Of a stretch of DNA of 54,181 nucleotides, positions 8,994-18,185 are shown one piece after another (within the stretch, counting starts at the first letter, position 1; each line of letters begins with the position of its first letter). The notes beneath the pieces are model-generated. The model was given only the letters and a program-made list of their open reading frames with translations. It made no database searches and was not told the origin of the DNA. Source of the DNA: Bacillota bacterium (lineage in GTDB: Bacteria; Bacillota; Clostridia; Lachnospirales; Lachnospiraceae). The DNA lies in the NCBI GenBank assembly GCA_023437715.1, contig JAEZFK010000055.1, positions 1 to 54,181 on the forward strand. The letters run 5' to 3'. The translations under genes were made by a program, and so were the position numbers.

Positions 8994-10481
8994 ATGAAGA
9001 TTCCAGAACTTCAGGACAAATATCAGCTGTTTATAGGAGGACAGTGGAAGGATGCTTCCGATGGGAAGACGTTCCAAACCACCTGTCCGGCTGATGGAAG
9101 AGTACTTGCCCAATGTGCCGAGGCAACCAGGGAGGATGTGGATGAGGCGGTCCATGCGGCGTGGAAAGCATTTGAATCATGGAAACACGTACCGGTCAAT
9201 CAGAGAGCAGCCATCTTAAACAAAATTGCGGATATTATTGATGCCAATACAGAGCATCTGGCTATGGTGGAATCCCTGGATAACGGAAAGCCCATCAGGG
9301 AGACCCTGGCAATTGACATCCCGCTGTCAGCCCAGCATTTCCGCTATTTTGCAGGATGTATTATGGCGGAGGAAGGAAGCGCCAATATGCTGGGTGAGAC
9401 TACCCTGAGCCTGATTCTCCGGGAACCCATCGGGGTTGTGGGACAGATTGTTCCATGGAACTTTCCGTTTCTTATGGCGGCCTGGAAGCTGGCTCCGGTG
9501 CTGGCAAGCGGCTGCTGTACGGTATTTAAGACCTCCAGCACCACTCCCTTAAGCGTTCTCGAGCTGGCGAGACTGATTCAGGATGTGATACCGGCAGGGG
9601 TTTTCAACGTCATTACAGGAGCAGGGTCTAAATCAGGACAGTATATTCTGGAACATCCGGGCTTTCGGAAGTTAGCCTTTACCGGTTCCACGGAGGTTGG
9701 AAAGAGTGTGGCTCTGGCAGCGGCAGAGAAGCTGATTCCCTCCACCTTGGAGCTGGGCGGCAAGTCTGCCAATATTTTCTTTGAGGACTGCAACTGGGAA
9801 ATGGCAATGGATGGCCTGCAATTAGGAATTCTCTTTAACCAGGGCCAGGTTTGCTGTGCAGGATCAAGAGTGTTTGTTCAGGACAGCATTTATGATAAGT
9901 TCGTAGAAGAAGCGGTAAAGCGTTTCAACCAGGTAAAGGTGGGGCTTCCCTGGGAAGCGGATACCCAGATGGGAAGCCAGATCAACAAGGGGCAGATGGA
10001 GAAAATCTTAAGCTACATAGAAATCGGAAAATCGGAAGGCGCTGTGGTGCTCTGCGGCGGAGAGCAGATTAAGGAAGACGGGCTGGAAAATGGCGCTTTC
10101 TTAAGGCCTACGCTTCTGGGTAATGTAACAAACGACATGAGAGTGGCACAGGAAGAGATCTTCGGGCCGGTGGCATGTATTATCCGGTTTAAGACAGAGG
10201 AAGAGGTCATCGCAATGGCCAACGACAGCCAGTATGGTCTGGGCGGAGCCGTGTGGACCAGGGATATAAACCGGGCCATCCGGGTTTCCAGAGCGGTGGA
10301 AACCGGGCGTATGTGGGTCAATACTTACAACGCCATACCGGAAGGCGCTCCTTTCGGAGGGTATAAGACATCGGGAATCGGGCGTGAGACTCATAAGGTC
10401 ATACTGGACCATTACACCCAGATGAAGAACATTATGATTAATTTAAGTGAAGCTCCTTCTGGTTTTTATCCTGTAAAATAA
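8994..10481 (+). CDS. NAD(P)-dependent aldehyde dehydrogenase
   Basis: A 495-residue cytosolic ALDH that oxidises an aldehyde to a carboxylate. The oxyanion Asn156 is in PWNFPF, the general-base Glu253 in TLELGGKS, and the catalytic Cys287 in GQVCCAGSR (the first of two Cys, aligning with Cys302 of ALDH2). FTGSTEVGK is the cofactor loop. Length is normal for the class I/II family (betaine-aldehyde, lactaldehyde and similar). It is a single-gene unit, with its own strong promoter and a terminator 16 bp after the stop. The substrate cannot be told from sequence. Confidence 0.93.
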   Translation: MKIPELQDKYQLFIGGQWKDASDGKTFQTTCPADGRVLAQCAEATREDVDEAVHAAWKAFESWKHVPVNQRAAILNKIADIIDANTEHLAMVESLDNGKPIRETLAIDIPLSAQHFRYFAGCIMAEEGSANMLGETTLSLILREPIGVVGQIVPWNFPFLMAAWKLAPVLASGCCTVFKTSSTTPLSVLELARLIQDVIPAGVFNVITGAGSKSGQYILEHPGFRKLAFTGSTEVGKSVALAAAEKLIPSTLELGGKSANIFFEDCNWEMAMDGLQLGILFNQGQVCCAGSRVFVQDSIYDKFVEEAVKRFNQVKVGLPWEADTQMGSQINKGQMEKILSYIEIGKSEGAVVLCGGEQIKEDGLENGAFLRPTLLGNVTNDMRVAQEEIFGPVACIIRFKTEEEVIAMANDSQYGLGGAVWTRDINRAIRVSRAVETGRMWVNTYNAIPEGAPFGGYKTSGIGRETHKVILDHYTQMKNIMINLSEAPSGFYPVK

Positions 10482-10496
10482 TTTAAAATGCAGCGG

Positions 10497-10535
10497 AAAG
10501 CGGCTTTGGAACGGAAAGTTCCGAAGCCGCTTTTT
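10497..10535 (+). terminator. Terminator after aldehyde dehydrogenase
   Basis: AAAGCGGCTTTGGAAC pairs with GTTCCGAAGCCGCTTTT around GGAAA, ending in a T run. Confidence 0.9.
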
Positions 10536-10615
10536 ATGAAAATATGATATAATAGGAATATCCGGCAATTTGGTGCTGGTTGACATAGGGAAAGAATATT
10601 GAAAGGATTAATAAG

Positions 10616-11467
10616 ATGATACATTCATTTTTGCTTATAGGGCAGTCCAATATGGCTGGCAGAGGATATTTAAAAGAGGTTCCGGTAATTTGCAATGAAC
10701 GGATAAAGATGTTTAGAAATGGCCTTTGGCAATTAATGCTTGAACCGATTCATTACGACAGACCATTTTCCGGCATTGGATTAGGCGCCAGTTTTGCGGA
10801 TTCATGGTGCAGAGATAATAAGGATGATGAAGTGGGTCTGATACCGTGTGCGGAAGGGGATTCCAGTCTGGATGATTGGAGCGTGGAAGGAAGCTTATTC
10901 CAAAATGCTTTATTTCAAGCGAAGCTGGCGCAAAAAACGAGTACAATCGAAGGAATCTTATGGCACCAGGGCGAAAATGACTGCAATCCAACCGGTGTCA
11001 AAGAATATAATGATAAATTTAATGTTATCATACATGCACTGAGAAAAGAATTGAATATCCCTGATGTTCCGTTAATGATCGGGGGACTGGGTGATTATTT
11101 AACCGAGGGTATGTATGGAAATTATTTTACTGATTATATCGGGATTAATAAAGCTCTGACGGAATTTGCAGATGCGCACCCTGACTGTCACTTTGTTACA
11201 GCTTCAAAATTGATATCAAATCCGGATAAAATACACTTTAATGCCCAGTCCCAGAGACTTTTTGGACTCAGGTATTATGAGGCATATGCAAAAAGGTGTA
11301 ATATAGTTTCTCCTCTCGAAAATGAAGAAGCGATTCTTGATGAATTATATAAAAGATCATTATCAAAAAATGAAAAGAAAGCATTAACGGGCAATGAATT
11401 TGGAAAGGGAAATATAACCTTATCTGAGTATATGGAACAGATATCGCTGATCGATTGTTCTGAATAA
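10616..11467 (+). CDS. SASA-family carbohydrate esterase (sialate O-acetylesterase-like)
   Basis: A 283-residue SGNH-fold hydrolase of the SASA (DUF303)/carbohydrate esterase 6 type, expected to remove O-acetyl groups from sugars. The nucleophile Ser11 is in the N-terminal block GQSNMAGRG, oxyanion residues are in WHQGENDC, and the catalytic His is near KIHFNAQSQRLFG. No signal peptide is seen, so it probably acts on imported acetylated sugars. A tail of about 50 residues after the hydrolase core is lysine-rich and of unknown use. The AT content is higher than in the GH31 genes. A weak GAAAGGATTAATAAG ribosome site precedes the ATG. Confidence 0.85.
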   Translation: MIHSFLLIGQSNMAGRGYLKEVPVICNERIKMFRNGLWQLMLEPIHYDRPFSGIGLGASFADSWCRDNKDDEVGLIPCAEGDSSLDDWSVEGSLFQNALFQAKLAQKTSTIEGILWHQGENDCNPTGVKEYNDKFNVIIHALRKELNIPDVPLMIGGLGDYLTEGMYGNYFTDYIGINKALTEFADAHPDCHFVTASKLISNPDKIHFNAQSQRLFGLRYYEAYAKRCNIVSPLENEEAILDELYKRSLSKNEKKALTGNEFGKGNITLSEYMEQISLIDCSE

Positions 11468-11577
11468 CAGATTTCGGGGTATTACTGTATTTTAGAAAGG
11501 CTTTTTTGCTATGGTAATGTCTGGTATTATTTATTAAATCACACGGATGAACAGGAATTTGTAAAGGGAGTGGAAAA

Positions 11578-12150
11578 GTGATTGCTTATAAAGCTGTTGA
11601 TAAAACATATTTCTCTCTATATGATCAAGTATCAATGATTGTTAACGTTGAAAGTGAGTATTTTATTGAAAAGATCGATAATGGCCTGGGCGGTATTATA
11701 ATAAAGGAACAGCCTGTTACTCCGTATATTAAAGATTTAGGTAAATATGAAATTGCATCAGAATGTGAAAAAAATTTTAATATTACAAATTGGCAATTTT
11801 ATATGGCATTTGATGGCGATATCCCTGTTGGAGCGATTACCCTGGTTTCGAGAACTAAGGAAATCAATATGCTGGATGACAGAGATGATTTGTGTGTGCT
11901 TTGGGATATTCGTGTTGCTGACGGATATAAATATAAAGGCATTGGACAAAGGTTATTTGATTATGGCCGGGAATGGGCTAAAAAACAAGGCTTAAAGCAG
12001 ATAAAAATAGAATGTCAAAATAATAATGTACCTGCCTGTAAATTTTATCATAAGCAGGGAGCCGTTTTATCCAAAATAGATGAATATGCCTATTATAATG
12101 ATGAAGAAGCAAGGCATGAAGTGCAGTTAATATGGTATCTGGATATATAA
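11578..12150 (+). CDS. GNAT acetyltransferase, streptothricin acetyltransferase-like
   Basis: A 190-residue GNAT protein starting at GTG behind GGGAG. The acetyl-CoA pyrophosphate loop is about residues 118-125 (YKYKGIGQRL), and the C-terminal part KIECQNNNVPACKFYHKQGA resembles the Sat-type streptothricin acetyltransferases (similar NNVPACxxY block). Resistance to streptothricin is therefore possible, but the Sat family has many relatives of unknown substrate. It lies in a short AT-rich stretch with a second GNAT gene and a decayed gene between them, which suggests transferred or low-use DNA. Confidence 0.8.
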   Translation: MIAYKAVDKTYFSLYDQVSMIVNVESEYFIEKIDNGLGGIIIKEQPVTPYIKDLGKYEIASECEKNFNITNWQFYMAFDGDIPVGAITLVSRTKEINMLDDRDDLCVLWDIRVADGYKYKGIGQRLFDYGREWAKKQGLKQIKIECQNNNVPACKFYHKQGAVLSKIDEYAYYNDEEARHEVQLIWYLDI

Positions 12151-12162
12151 ATAATATCTATT

Positions 12163-12288
12163 ATGGTGAACAACATAAAAGAAATGATATCAAGCAAGGT
12201 GGATGATTTGATGGGGTGGTTTCCGCAAGGCTGGAGCAGCTCCGCCAAAATTAAAATCAGCAACCTGGAATACAAATCATTTATGTAA
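12163..12288 (+). CDS. Possible 41-residue small ORF, unknown
   Basis: Starts at ATG 12163 just after the GNAT stop, encodes MVNNIKEMISSKVDDLMGWF and more, and ends 15 bp before the decayed gene below. No clear ribosome site and no recognisable family. It may be the remnant of a longer gene. Confidence 0.25.
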   Translation: MVNNIKEMISSKVDDLMGWFPQGWSSSAKIKISNLEYKSFM

Positions 12289-12303
12289 AAAGAGGATTAA
12301 GCT

Positions 12304-12549
12304 ATGGAAGACGAAAGTATTATTAAGAATTTCCATTCTATGTGGGACAATTTTCCTGGGATGGCAAACATCATTGCGTCCAATAAAAGGGCAGAAGAGA
12401 TGGGGTTTGTTGCAGGCTGCTGCTGCGCCAAGGTTGGAGAACCCCAAATACATTAAGGCTGCCTGACACATAAAATGTTTCGGACAATGGAATCCCAGCT
12501 TGATTGTCCGTCCGAAAGGAAAGTGAGGGGCTGGGTTCCTGAACAATAA
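12304..12549 (+). pseudogene. Decayed small PAS-like gene with internal stop
   Basis: AGAGGATTAAGCT precedes ATG 12304. The frame reads MEDESIIKNFHSMWDNFPGM, then IIASNKRAEEMGFVAG and KVGEPQIH, where a TAA stands at 12454-12456. It continues in the same frame as GCLTHKMFRTMESQLDC to a second stop at 12549. The IH-stop-GCL pattern looks like a Lys or Gln codon turned into TAA, and the segment between FPGM and IIASN also looks shortened. The resemblance to small PAS-domain proteins is by eye only. Confidence 0.5.
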
Positions 12550-12573
12550 ATCAAAATTTACAGGAGGAGAAAT

Positions 12574-13137
12574 ATGAAAGATAATTATAAAGAGCTTTTG
12601 TATGATAATGAAACTCTTGAGGCAAAAAGCATATTGCTCAGGCGCTTTAAAAAAGAGGATTGCAAGGACGTTTTTGAATATGGCAGCGATGAAGAAACTC
12701 TTAAATACCTGGTTTGGGACGGAGTTAAAAGCCTGGATGATGCAAAATCAGCAATTATAGATTTTTACTGGTCACGGCCCGGCATTTATGCAATTGAATT
12801 AAAGGAAAATAAAAAGTGTATCGGAGGTATCGACTTAAGGATAGAACCGGAGCATGAAAAATCCAGCTTTGGATATGTACTGAATCGTCATTACTGGAGC
12901 AAAGGCTATATGACGGAGGCCTTATCTGCCGTACTGGGCCTGTGCTTTAACGGTCTTGAGTTAAATCGTGTGGAAGCAACCCATTATATCGGCAACGAAG
13001 GTTCGGGAAAGGTCATGAAAAAATGTGGTATGCAGCTTGAAGGGATCGGCAGGCAGGAGGTTAAGATTAAGGGTAAATTCCATGATGTTGCTCATTATGC
13101 AATCACCAGGGATACCTGGTTAAAAAATATCAAATAA
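12574..13137 (+). CDS. GNAT acetyltransferase, RimJ/RimL type
   Basis: A 187-residue member of the ribosomal-protein N-acetyltransferase branch (Acetyltransf_3). The start YDNETLEAKSILLRRFKKED, the substrate strand FGYVLNRHYWSKGYMTEAL with its acetyl-CoA loop, and VEATHYIGNEGSGKVMKKCG are all typical. These proteins acetylate protein N-termini or small amines or antibiotics; which applies here is not visible. A strong ACAGGAGGAG site precedes the ATG. The stop codon lies inside a 10-bp tandem repeat. Confidence 0.85.
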   Translation: MKDNYKELLYDNETLEAKSILLRRFKKEDCKDVFEYGSDEETLKYLVWDGVKSLDDAKSAIIDFYWSRPGIYAIELKENKKCIGGIDLRIEPEHEKSSFGYVLNRHYWSKGYMTEALSAVLGLCFNGLELNRVEATHYIGNEGSGKVMKKCGMQLEGIGRQEVKIKGKFHDVAHYAITRDTWLKNIK

Positions 13138-13150
13138 TATCAAATAATAT
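13131..13150 (+). repeat. 10-bp tandem repeat over the stop codon
   Basis: CAAATAATAT occurs twice in tandem and includes the TAA stop of the acetyltransferase gene at 13135-13137. Confidence 0.8.
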
Positions 13151-13224
13151 CACAAATCAGGATAATTTTCCCTATTTCTGTTTCAACCTGATAATACATC
13201 ACGAAGCTGAATGAAAAATGAATG

Positions 13225-13268
13225 AGAAACCGGTAAATTCCCCAAGGAAATTTACCGGTTTCTTTTTT
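13225..13268 (+). terminator. Terminator after acetyltransferase
   Basis: AGAAACCGGTAAATT pairs with AATTTACCGGTTTCT, followed by TTTTT; almost the same hairpin as at 8261-8305. Confidence 0.88.
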
Positions 13269-13342
13269 GCTCATCTAGGAACTTCTACCCATAACAGCTA
13301 TAATATGGCAAATCAGGCCACGAATTTTGCTCAACCATTTTA

Positions 13343-13571
13343 ACTTGTATGCAATCCTGAACTTGAGAATATCTATAATATTCCTCATTGCGTTTGTAAA
13401 AAAGAACAATAAACCTAAAGAAAAAGTTGAACATAATAGAAAAAACGTTTATAAAACAGTTGATTTTGAATAGAACATATGATATATTTTACAAGAAAGG
13501 CAAAGAAAAAATACAATAGAATGTCCGGCACTAAGGACTGATATACATTTTGCGGGATACTTGTATGCAAT
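13343..13571 (+). promoter_or_regulatory. Control region of cassette A regulator gene
   Basis: Most of a 336-bp non-coding gap. ACTTGTATGCAAT occurs at 13343-13355 and again at 13559-13571. Its core TTGTATGCAA is a near-palindrome of the FadR/GntR operator type. Between the copies lies a promoter, TTGAAC (13427-13432), 17 bp, TATAAA (13450-13455). One copy sits 33 bp before the gntR ATG. Autoregulation by DNA looping is a reasonable inference. Confidence 0.5.
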
Positions 13572-13604
13572 GTGATGTCGACTATTTTCTGAAGGAGGCA
13601 AAAA

Positions 13605-14321
13605 ATGATGACAGAAACGGAAATAGGGAAAGTCGATCAAAGGAACTATATTTATAACCAGCTTCGGCGGCAGATATTGAATATGGATATTCTGCCGGGA
13701 GAGAAGCTCAGTGAAAATACTTTAGCCAGTCAGATGAACGCCAGCCGGCCTATGGTCCGGGATGCTCTTTCCCGTTTGGTGGAGGAAGGCTATATTGTGG
13801 TATACCCCCAGCGGGGAACCGAGGTGACGCTTCTTGACAGTGAACGGATCAGACAGGCCGTATTTTCCTATACGGTGCTGGAACAGGCGATGATCGAGGA
13901 GATCTGCCGCCAGGGGCTGACAAAGCATCAGATCAGCCAGCTGGAAGCGGTTCTGGAAGACCAGAAGTCAGAGGCAGGCAAAGGAAATCTTATTGATTTT
14001 CTCATAGTAGAGCAGAGTCTCCATTACCTTCTGTCCTCTTTCTGCGGCAGGGAGTATGTCTGGGAGGTATACAGGACCTTAGACTGCGATCTGCTCCGAT
14101 TAAATTATCTTCAGTATACAACCTTTAACTATAAGACCGACATGTCTTCCCTGACCAGCCAGGAGCACGTTCAGGTGGAGGGGCGGCTTCTCCTTGATAA
14201 TTTAAGGAGAAGGGATGCCGATGCGGCATGTCTGATCTGTGCAAACCATTTCAACACGGTCCTGTGGAATGCAGGAACGCTTCGGGAAATTTATCCACAG
14301 TTCTTTTCCGGACAGGCTTAA
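13605..14321 (+). CDS. GntR family regulator, FCD (FadR) type, cassette A
   Basis: A 238-residue regulator. The N-terminal winged helix covers about residues 10-75 (QLRRQILNMDILPGEKLSE, ASRPMVRDALSRLVEEGYI), followed by an alpha-helical FCD-like ligand domain to the end. AAGGAGG lies 6 bp before the ATG. It directly precedes the permease/HyuA-like/HExxH genes and probably controls them in response to their substrate or its metabolite. The duplicate cassette at 34.2-39.2 kb carries a GntR at its other end. Confidence 0.88.
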   Translation: MMTETEIGKVDQRNYIYNQLRRQILNMDILPGEKLSENTLASQMNASRPMVRDALSRLVEEGYIVVYPQRGTEVTLLDSERIRQAVFSYTVLEQAMIEEICRQGLTKHQISQLEAVLEDQKSEAGKGNLIDFLIVEQSLHYLLSSFCGREYVWEVYRTLDCDLLRLNYLQYTTFNYKTDMSSLTSQEHVQVEGRLLLDNLRRRDADAACLICANHFNTVLWNAGTLREIYPQFFSGQA

Positions 14322-14473
14322 AGGTCCGCCCGGATAGAAATATATTTATTATTTATTATCATACAGGATGAAAGGAGTTGGGGATTCCAGGTTTTGTTTT
14401 AGAAGGAGGGCCGTTTGGGAAAACGGCAATTTTCAGAGTGTGGGAACTAAAAAGAGATGTAGGAGGTAATATT

Positions 14474-15862
14474 GTGGAATATGTAGTTGGTATAATTTTA
14501 TTGATTTCGTTCTTCGGTCTGGCGTATTACTGTATTAAGGGTCACAACCTGATGATAGGGTTCTTGCTGATCACGCTTCTTTGGACCATTCTTCCCTTAG
14601 GAGGAACACTTTTTGTAAGTAAAGCCTTTCTGGAGGCCAATCCAGTGCTGCAGTTTGGCAAAGACAACACCCTGATTTCCGCTTTAAATAAGATTTATCA
14701 GTCTGCCCCTGAAGGCTGGGGAACCACTCTGGTAAATGTATGCTGGGGCGCATGGTTCGGCCGTGTGCTTATGGATACCGGAATTGCTTCTACCCTGATC
14801 CGTAAGACTGTGGAGCTGGGCGGAGACAAGCCATTTGTTACCGTTGCCCTGTTAAATATCGTGACAGCTTTAATCTTTACTGCCATGACAGGTGCGGGCC
14901 CGGTTATCGCCATCGGCGTTATCGTGCTTCCTATCCTTATGTCCCTGGGTATTCCGAAGCCAATTGCCCTGTTTTCTTTCATGGGCGCTGTTGCGGCGGG
15001 TATCTACTTAAATCCTGTAAACTTTGCACAGTACCGTGCATTCTACATGACTCCGGACAAGATGCCGGACTTCACCCTGGGCTGGTATGCGGCTCACTGG
15101 GGCTATGCGGCTTTGCTCATCATGCTGGTTGCGACCACACTGCTGTCCGCTATTTATTTAAAGCGTTCCAAAACCGTTCATGCCTGGGCTGCCCAGACAC
15201 GAGGCGCAGCAGAGCAGAAGAATGCTCCGTTTTATACCCTGATCCTTCCGATCGTTCCTGTAGTGCTTAAGATCTGGCTTGACTTCTCCGTTATCGGCGG
15301 CTTTGTGATCGCAGGCTTTCTGGCTCTGTTCCTCTGCGGAAGAATGCACGGAAGCTTCAAGGAGAACTGCCAGCTTGTCAACAAGCTGTACTATGACGGC
15401 GTAGTGGATACCGCTCCATTGGTAGGTTTCCTTCTTACCCTGCCTATGTTTAACCAGGTAGCAACCTATGCTTCTCCTTATTTTAAGGTGATTTTAGGAA
15501 ATGTAATGCCAAGAAGCGAGCTGGTTGTCTGTATCGTATTTGCCGTTCTTCTGTTTATGGGACTTTTCCGCGGACCTATGACCCTGGTTGGCTGCGGAGC
15601 AGCGACCCTTGGAGTTCTTTCCAACGTTGCATCCTTCTCTATTCCGTTCTTATATGCGGTTTTTGTTATTCCGACCATTACAGTAAATATCGGAAGCTGT
15701 ATCACCCAGTCCTGGGTTGCCTGGGGCCTTGCTTACACGAAGGTTGAGTCAAAAGACTTCTTAAAGCTTTCCATCCCCAACGCTTACCTTGCGGGTGTGG
15801 TGCAGTATGTGGCTACTTTCATTTTACTGGGCGGACTTGGAGCTGCATGGTTCCTGTCATAA
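14474..15862 (+). CDS. Multi-spanning secondary transporter, cassette A
   Basis: A 462-residue membrane protein with about 11-12 hydrophobic segments, including MTGAGPVIAIGVIVLPILM and LFRGPMTLVGCGAATLGVL. The organisation resembles the ion-transporter superfamily (GntP/CitMHS-like) of organic-acid permeases, but no exact family is claimed. The GTG at 14474 is preferred: AGGAGG ends 7 bp before it, and the homologue at 34215 starts at the same place. The longer frame from 14378 adds 32 non-membrane residues. By position it should import the compound used by the HyuA-like enzyme downstream. Confidence 0.8.
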   Translation: MEYVVGIILLISFFGLAYYCIKGHNLMIGFLLITLLWTILPLGGTLFVSKAFLEANPVLQFGKDNTLISALNKIYQSAPEGWGTTLVNVCWGAWFGRVLMDTGIASTLIRKTVELGGDKPFVTVALLNIVTALIFTAMTGAGPVIAIGVIVLPILMSLGIPKPIALFSFMGAVAAGIYLNPVNFAQYRAFYMTPDKMPDFTLGWYAAHWGYAALLIMLVATTLLSAIYLKRSKTVHAWAAQTRGAAEQKNAPFYTLILPIVPVVLKIWLDFSVIGGFVIAGFLALFLCGRMHGSFKENCQLVNKLYYDGVVDTAPLVGFLLTLPMFNQVATYASPYFKVILGNVMPRSELVVCIVFAVLLFMGLFRGPMTLVGCGAATLGVLSNVASFSIPFLYAVFVIPTITVNIGSCITQSWVAWGLAYTKVESKDFLKLSIPNAYLAGVVQYVATFILLGGLGAAWFLS

Positions 15863-15915
15863 ATAAATGAAAACTCTCACACACTATCTAGAACAATGGA
15901 GTTTAACCCACATGT

Positions 15916-15940
15916 CCGGCCGCGCATCCCGCGCGTCCGG
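15916..15940 (+). terminator. GC-rich hairpin between permease and hyuA-like gene
   Basis: CCGG-C-CGCGC and GCGCG-T-CCGG pair around ATCCC with one mismatch, and GGCGCTTTTC follows. It may act as an attenuator or RNA-processing site; cassette B has a hairpin at the same place (35578-35605). Confidence 0.5.
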
Positions 15941-16040
15941 GCGCTTTTCAACATTCCCCGTCTGATAAGCCCGGGCTGGATGATCGTCACTTGTTTTGAA
16001 TATTAATGTTAAATGTTAAAATTGAAAGGAATGGATAGCA

Positions 16041-18179
16041 ATGGCAGAGCGTATACACAGAGCAGTACGCATGGGCATTGACGTTGGAGGCACTTATACC
16101 AAGTGCGTTGCCATCGACAACGAATCCCATGAAATTATCGGAAAGAATGAAGTGAAAACCACGCACGATGACAAAGATGGCGTAGCTGCCGGCGTAGTGC
16201 AGAGCTTTAGGAACTGTATGCGCGAGAATAATATCGCGCCTGAGGATGTGGTTTTCGTAGCACATTCTACGACCCAGGCAACCAACGCATTTATTGAGGG
16301 AGACGTGGCAAGAGTCGGAGTGGCAGGAGTAGCAGGCGGCGGCCTGGAAGGTTTTCTTGCCAAACGCCAGCTGGCGTTAAAGGATATCGTACTGGATGAA
16401 AAAGTCGGACGTATGATAAAGGTGTACAACACCTTCATCAAGAAGAAAATGCTCTCAGAGGACGTAATCAATAAGAGCATCGGCGAGCTCCTGGATCAGG
16501 GCGCGCAGGTTATTGTGGCCTCCATGGCATTTGGTGTAGACAGCATGGAAGAAGAACAGATGATCCATGACTGTGCAAAGAAGAAAAATGTGCCTGTAAC
16601 AATGGCTTCCGATATTACGAAACTTTATGGACTTACCCGCCGTACCCGCACGGCAGCAATCAACGCTTCCATCCTTCCCAAGATGATGAGCACAGCCAAT
16701 GCCACGGAATCTTCGGTCAACTCGGCAGGCGTTACCGTTCCCTTAATGATCATGAGAGGCGACGGCGGCGTTATGGAAATCAGCGAAATGCGCAAACGTC
16801 CTATCTTAACGGCTCTTTCCGGTCCTGCGGCATCGGTTATGGGTTCCCTTATGTATCTGCGCGCTTCCAATGCCATTTACTTTGAAGTAGGCGGAACCAC
16901 CACCAATATCGGCGTTATCAAAAATGGCCGTCCCGGCGTGGATTATGCGAAAATCGGAGGCCACGACACCTATATCAACTCCCTGGATGTCCGCATCCTG
17001 GGCTGTGCAGGCGGCTCCATGGTCCGCGTGAGCGACAAGGCCGTAGTGGACGTAGGCCCACGTTCCGCTCATATCGCAGGCTGCGAATACGCCTGCTTCA
17101 CTCCGGAGGAGGAGATTGTGGACCCGAAGATTGAAATGGTAAGCCCGAAGCAGGGAGATCCAGCCGATTATGTGACCCTGCGCCTGAAAAACGGAAAGAG
17201 AATCTGCTTCACCAACACCTGCGCCGCCAATGTCCTTGGCCTGATTGAGGAGAAGTACTTTGCCCATGGCAATGCCGTTTCTGCCCGCAAGGCCATGCAG
17301 CCTGTGGCAGACAAGCTGGGCATTACGGTGGAGGATCTGGCGACCCAGATTCTTGACAAGGATTTTGAAAAGGTAAATGCATGTATCAATTCCCTGGCTG
17401 AAAAATACCAGCTTGACCACGACAGCATGAAACTGGTTGGCTGCGGCGGCGGTGCTGCTGCATTGGTGCCATACTGTGCGGGGAAAATGGGCTTACAGTA
17501 CAGCATCCCTGAAAATGCGGAGGTTATTTCTTCCATCGGCGTGGCCCTTGCCATGGTCCGCGACGTGGTAGAGCGCGTAATTCCCAACCCAAGCCAGGAG
17601 GATATCCGTGAGATCAAGAAAGAAGCCAAGGATCTGGCGGTCAGCTCAGGTGCTGCCCCGGATACGGTGGAGATCCACATTGAGATTGACAGCCAGACAG
17701 GTAAGGTAACAGCCATTGCCACAGGCTCCACCGAGGTAAAGACCACGGATCTTTTGAAGGAATGCGACGAAGAGGAATCCCGCAGGCTGGCGGTAGAGGA
17801 TTTCGGTCCCAAGGTCAGCGGCATTACGCTTAAGGAAAAGACAGACAAGTTCTACGTTTACCAGGGAGAAAAGGACGGCAAGACGCCTCTGCGTATTGTG
17901 GATAAGAAAGGCTTCATTAAGGTCCAGTGTTCCGACGGCTGCGTGGTAAAGTGTAAGGCAAAGGATTATACAGATGTGGTGGAGAACCTCTGGAAAGATT
18001 TTGCTGTATTTAAGACCGATACGGTGCTGCGCCCGGATTATTTCGTATGCGTGGGCCCCAGGGTCTGTGACTACAGTGCGGTAGACTTGGAGCAGATATT
18101 CCTGCTGATGGATTTAGACTTAGGAGACCGTGAACCGGATGAGGAGATCATGGTAATCGCTTCCAATAAGGAGATTTAA
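16041..18179 (+). CDS. HyuA-like hydantoinase/oxoprolinase family ATPase, cassette A
   Basis: A 712-residue protein of the hydantoinase A/oxoprolinase family, which uses ATP to open or carboxylate small ring or ketone compounds. The actin-like phosphate loops are MGIDVGGTYTKCVAID (11-26) and FEVGGTTTNIG (about 279-289); VAHSTTQATNAFIEGD and LVGCGGGAAALVP are also present. The C-terminal 200 residues (IHIEIDSQTGKVTAIATGS onward) differ from classical HyuA. No HyuB partner is encoded nearby, which is unusual. The paralogue at 35632 is roughly two-thirds identical by eye. AAAGGAATGG precedes the ATG. Confidence 0.85.
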   Translation: MAERIHRAVRMGIDVGGTYTKCVAIDNESHEIIGKNEVKTTHDDKDGVAAGVVQSFRNCMRENNIAPEDVVFVAHSTTQATNAFIEGDVARVGVAGVAGGGLEGFLAKRQLALKDIVLDEKVGRMIKVYNTFIKKKMLSEDVINKSIGELLDQGAQVIVASMAFGVDSMEEEQMIHDCAKKKNVPVTMASDITKLYGLTRRTRTAAINASILPKMMSTANATESSVNSAGVTVPLMIMRGDGGVMEISEMRKRPILTALSGPAASVMGSLMYLRASNAIYFEVGGTTTNIGVIKNGRPGVDYAKIGGHDTYINSLDVRILGCAGGSMVRVSDKAVVDVGPRSAHIAGCEYACFTPEEEIVDPKIEMVSPKQGDPADYVTLRLKNGKRICFTNTCAANVLGLIEEKYFAHGNAVSARKAMQPVADKLGITVEDLATQILDKDFEKVNACINSLAEKYQLDHDSMKLVGCGGGAAALVPYCAGKMGLQYSIPENAEVISSIGVALAMVRDVVERVIPNPSQEDIREIKKEAKDLAVSSGAAPDTVEIHIEIDSQTGKVTAIATGSTEVKTTDLLKECDEEESRRLAVEDFGPKVSGITLKEKTDKFYVYQGEKDGKTPLRIVDKKGFIKVQCSDGCVVKCKAKDYTDVVENLWKDFAVFKTDTVLRPDYFVCVGPRVCDYSAVDLEQIFLLMDLDLGDREPDEEIMVIASNKEI

Positions 18180-18185
18180 CCGATT

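Noticed and set aside
12304..12549. Stop-codon recoding at 12454
   Set aside because: The codon is TAA, not TGA or TAG, so selenocysteine or pyrrolysine insertion does not apply.
13449..13640. Minus-strand frame of 63 codons upstream of the cassette A gntR
   Set aside because: It covers the promoter region and the gntR start, lacks a ribosome site and is not protein-like.
17168..17848. Minus-strand frame of 226 codons inside the hyuA-like gene
   Set aside because: Shadow frame; Ser/Thr/Ala-rich with no motif, opposite a well-supported enzyme.
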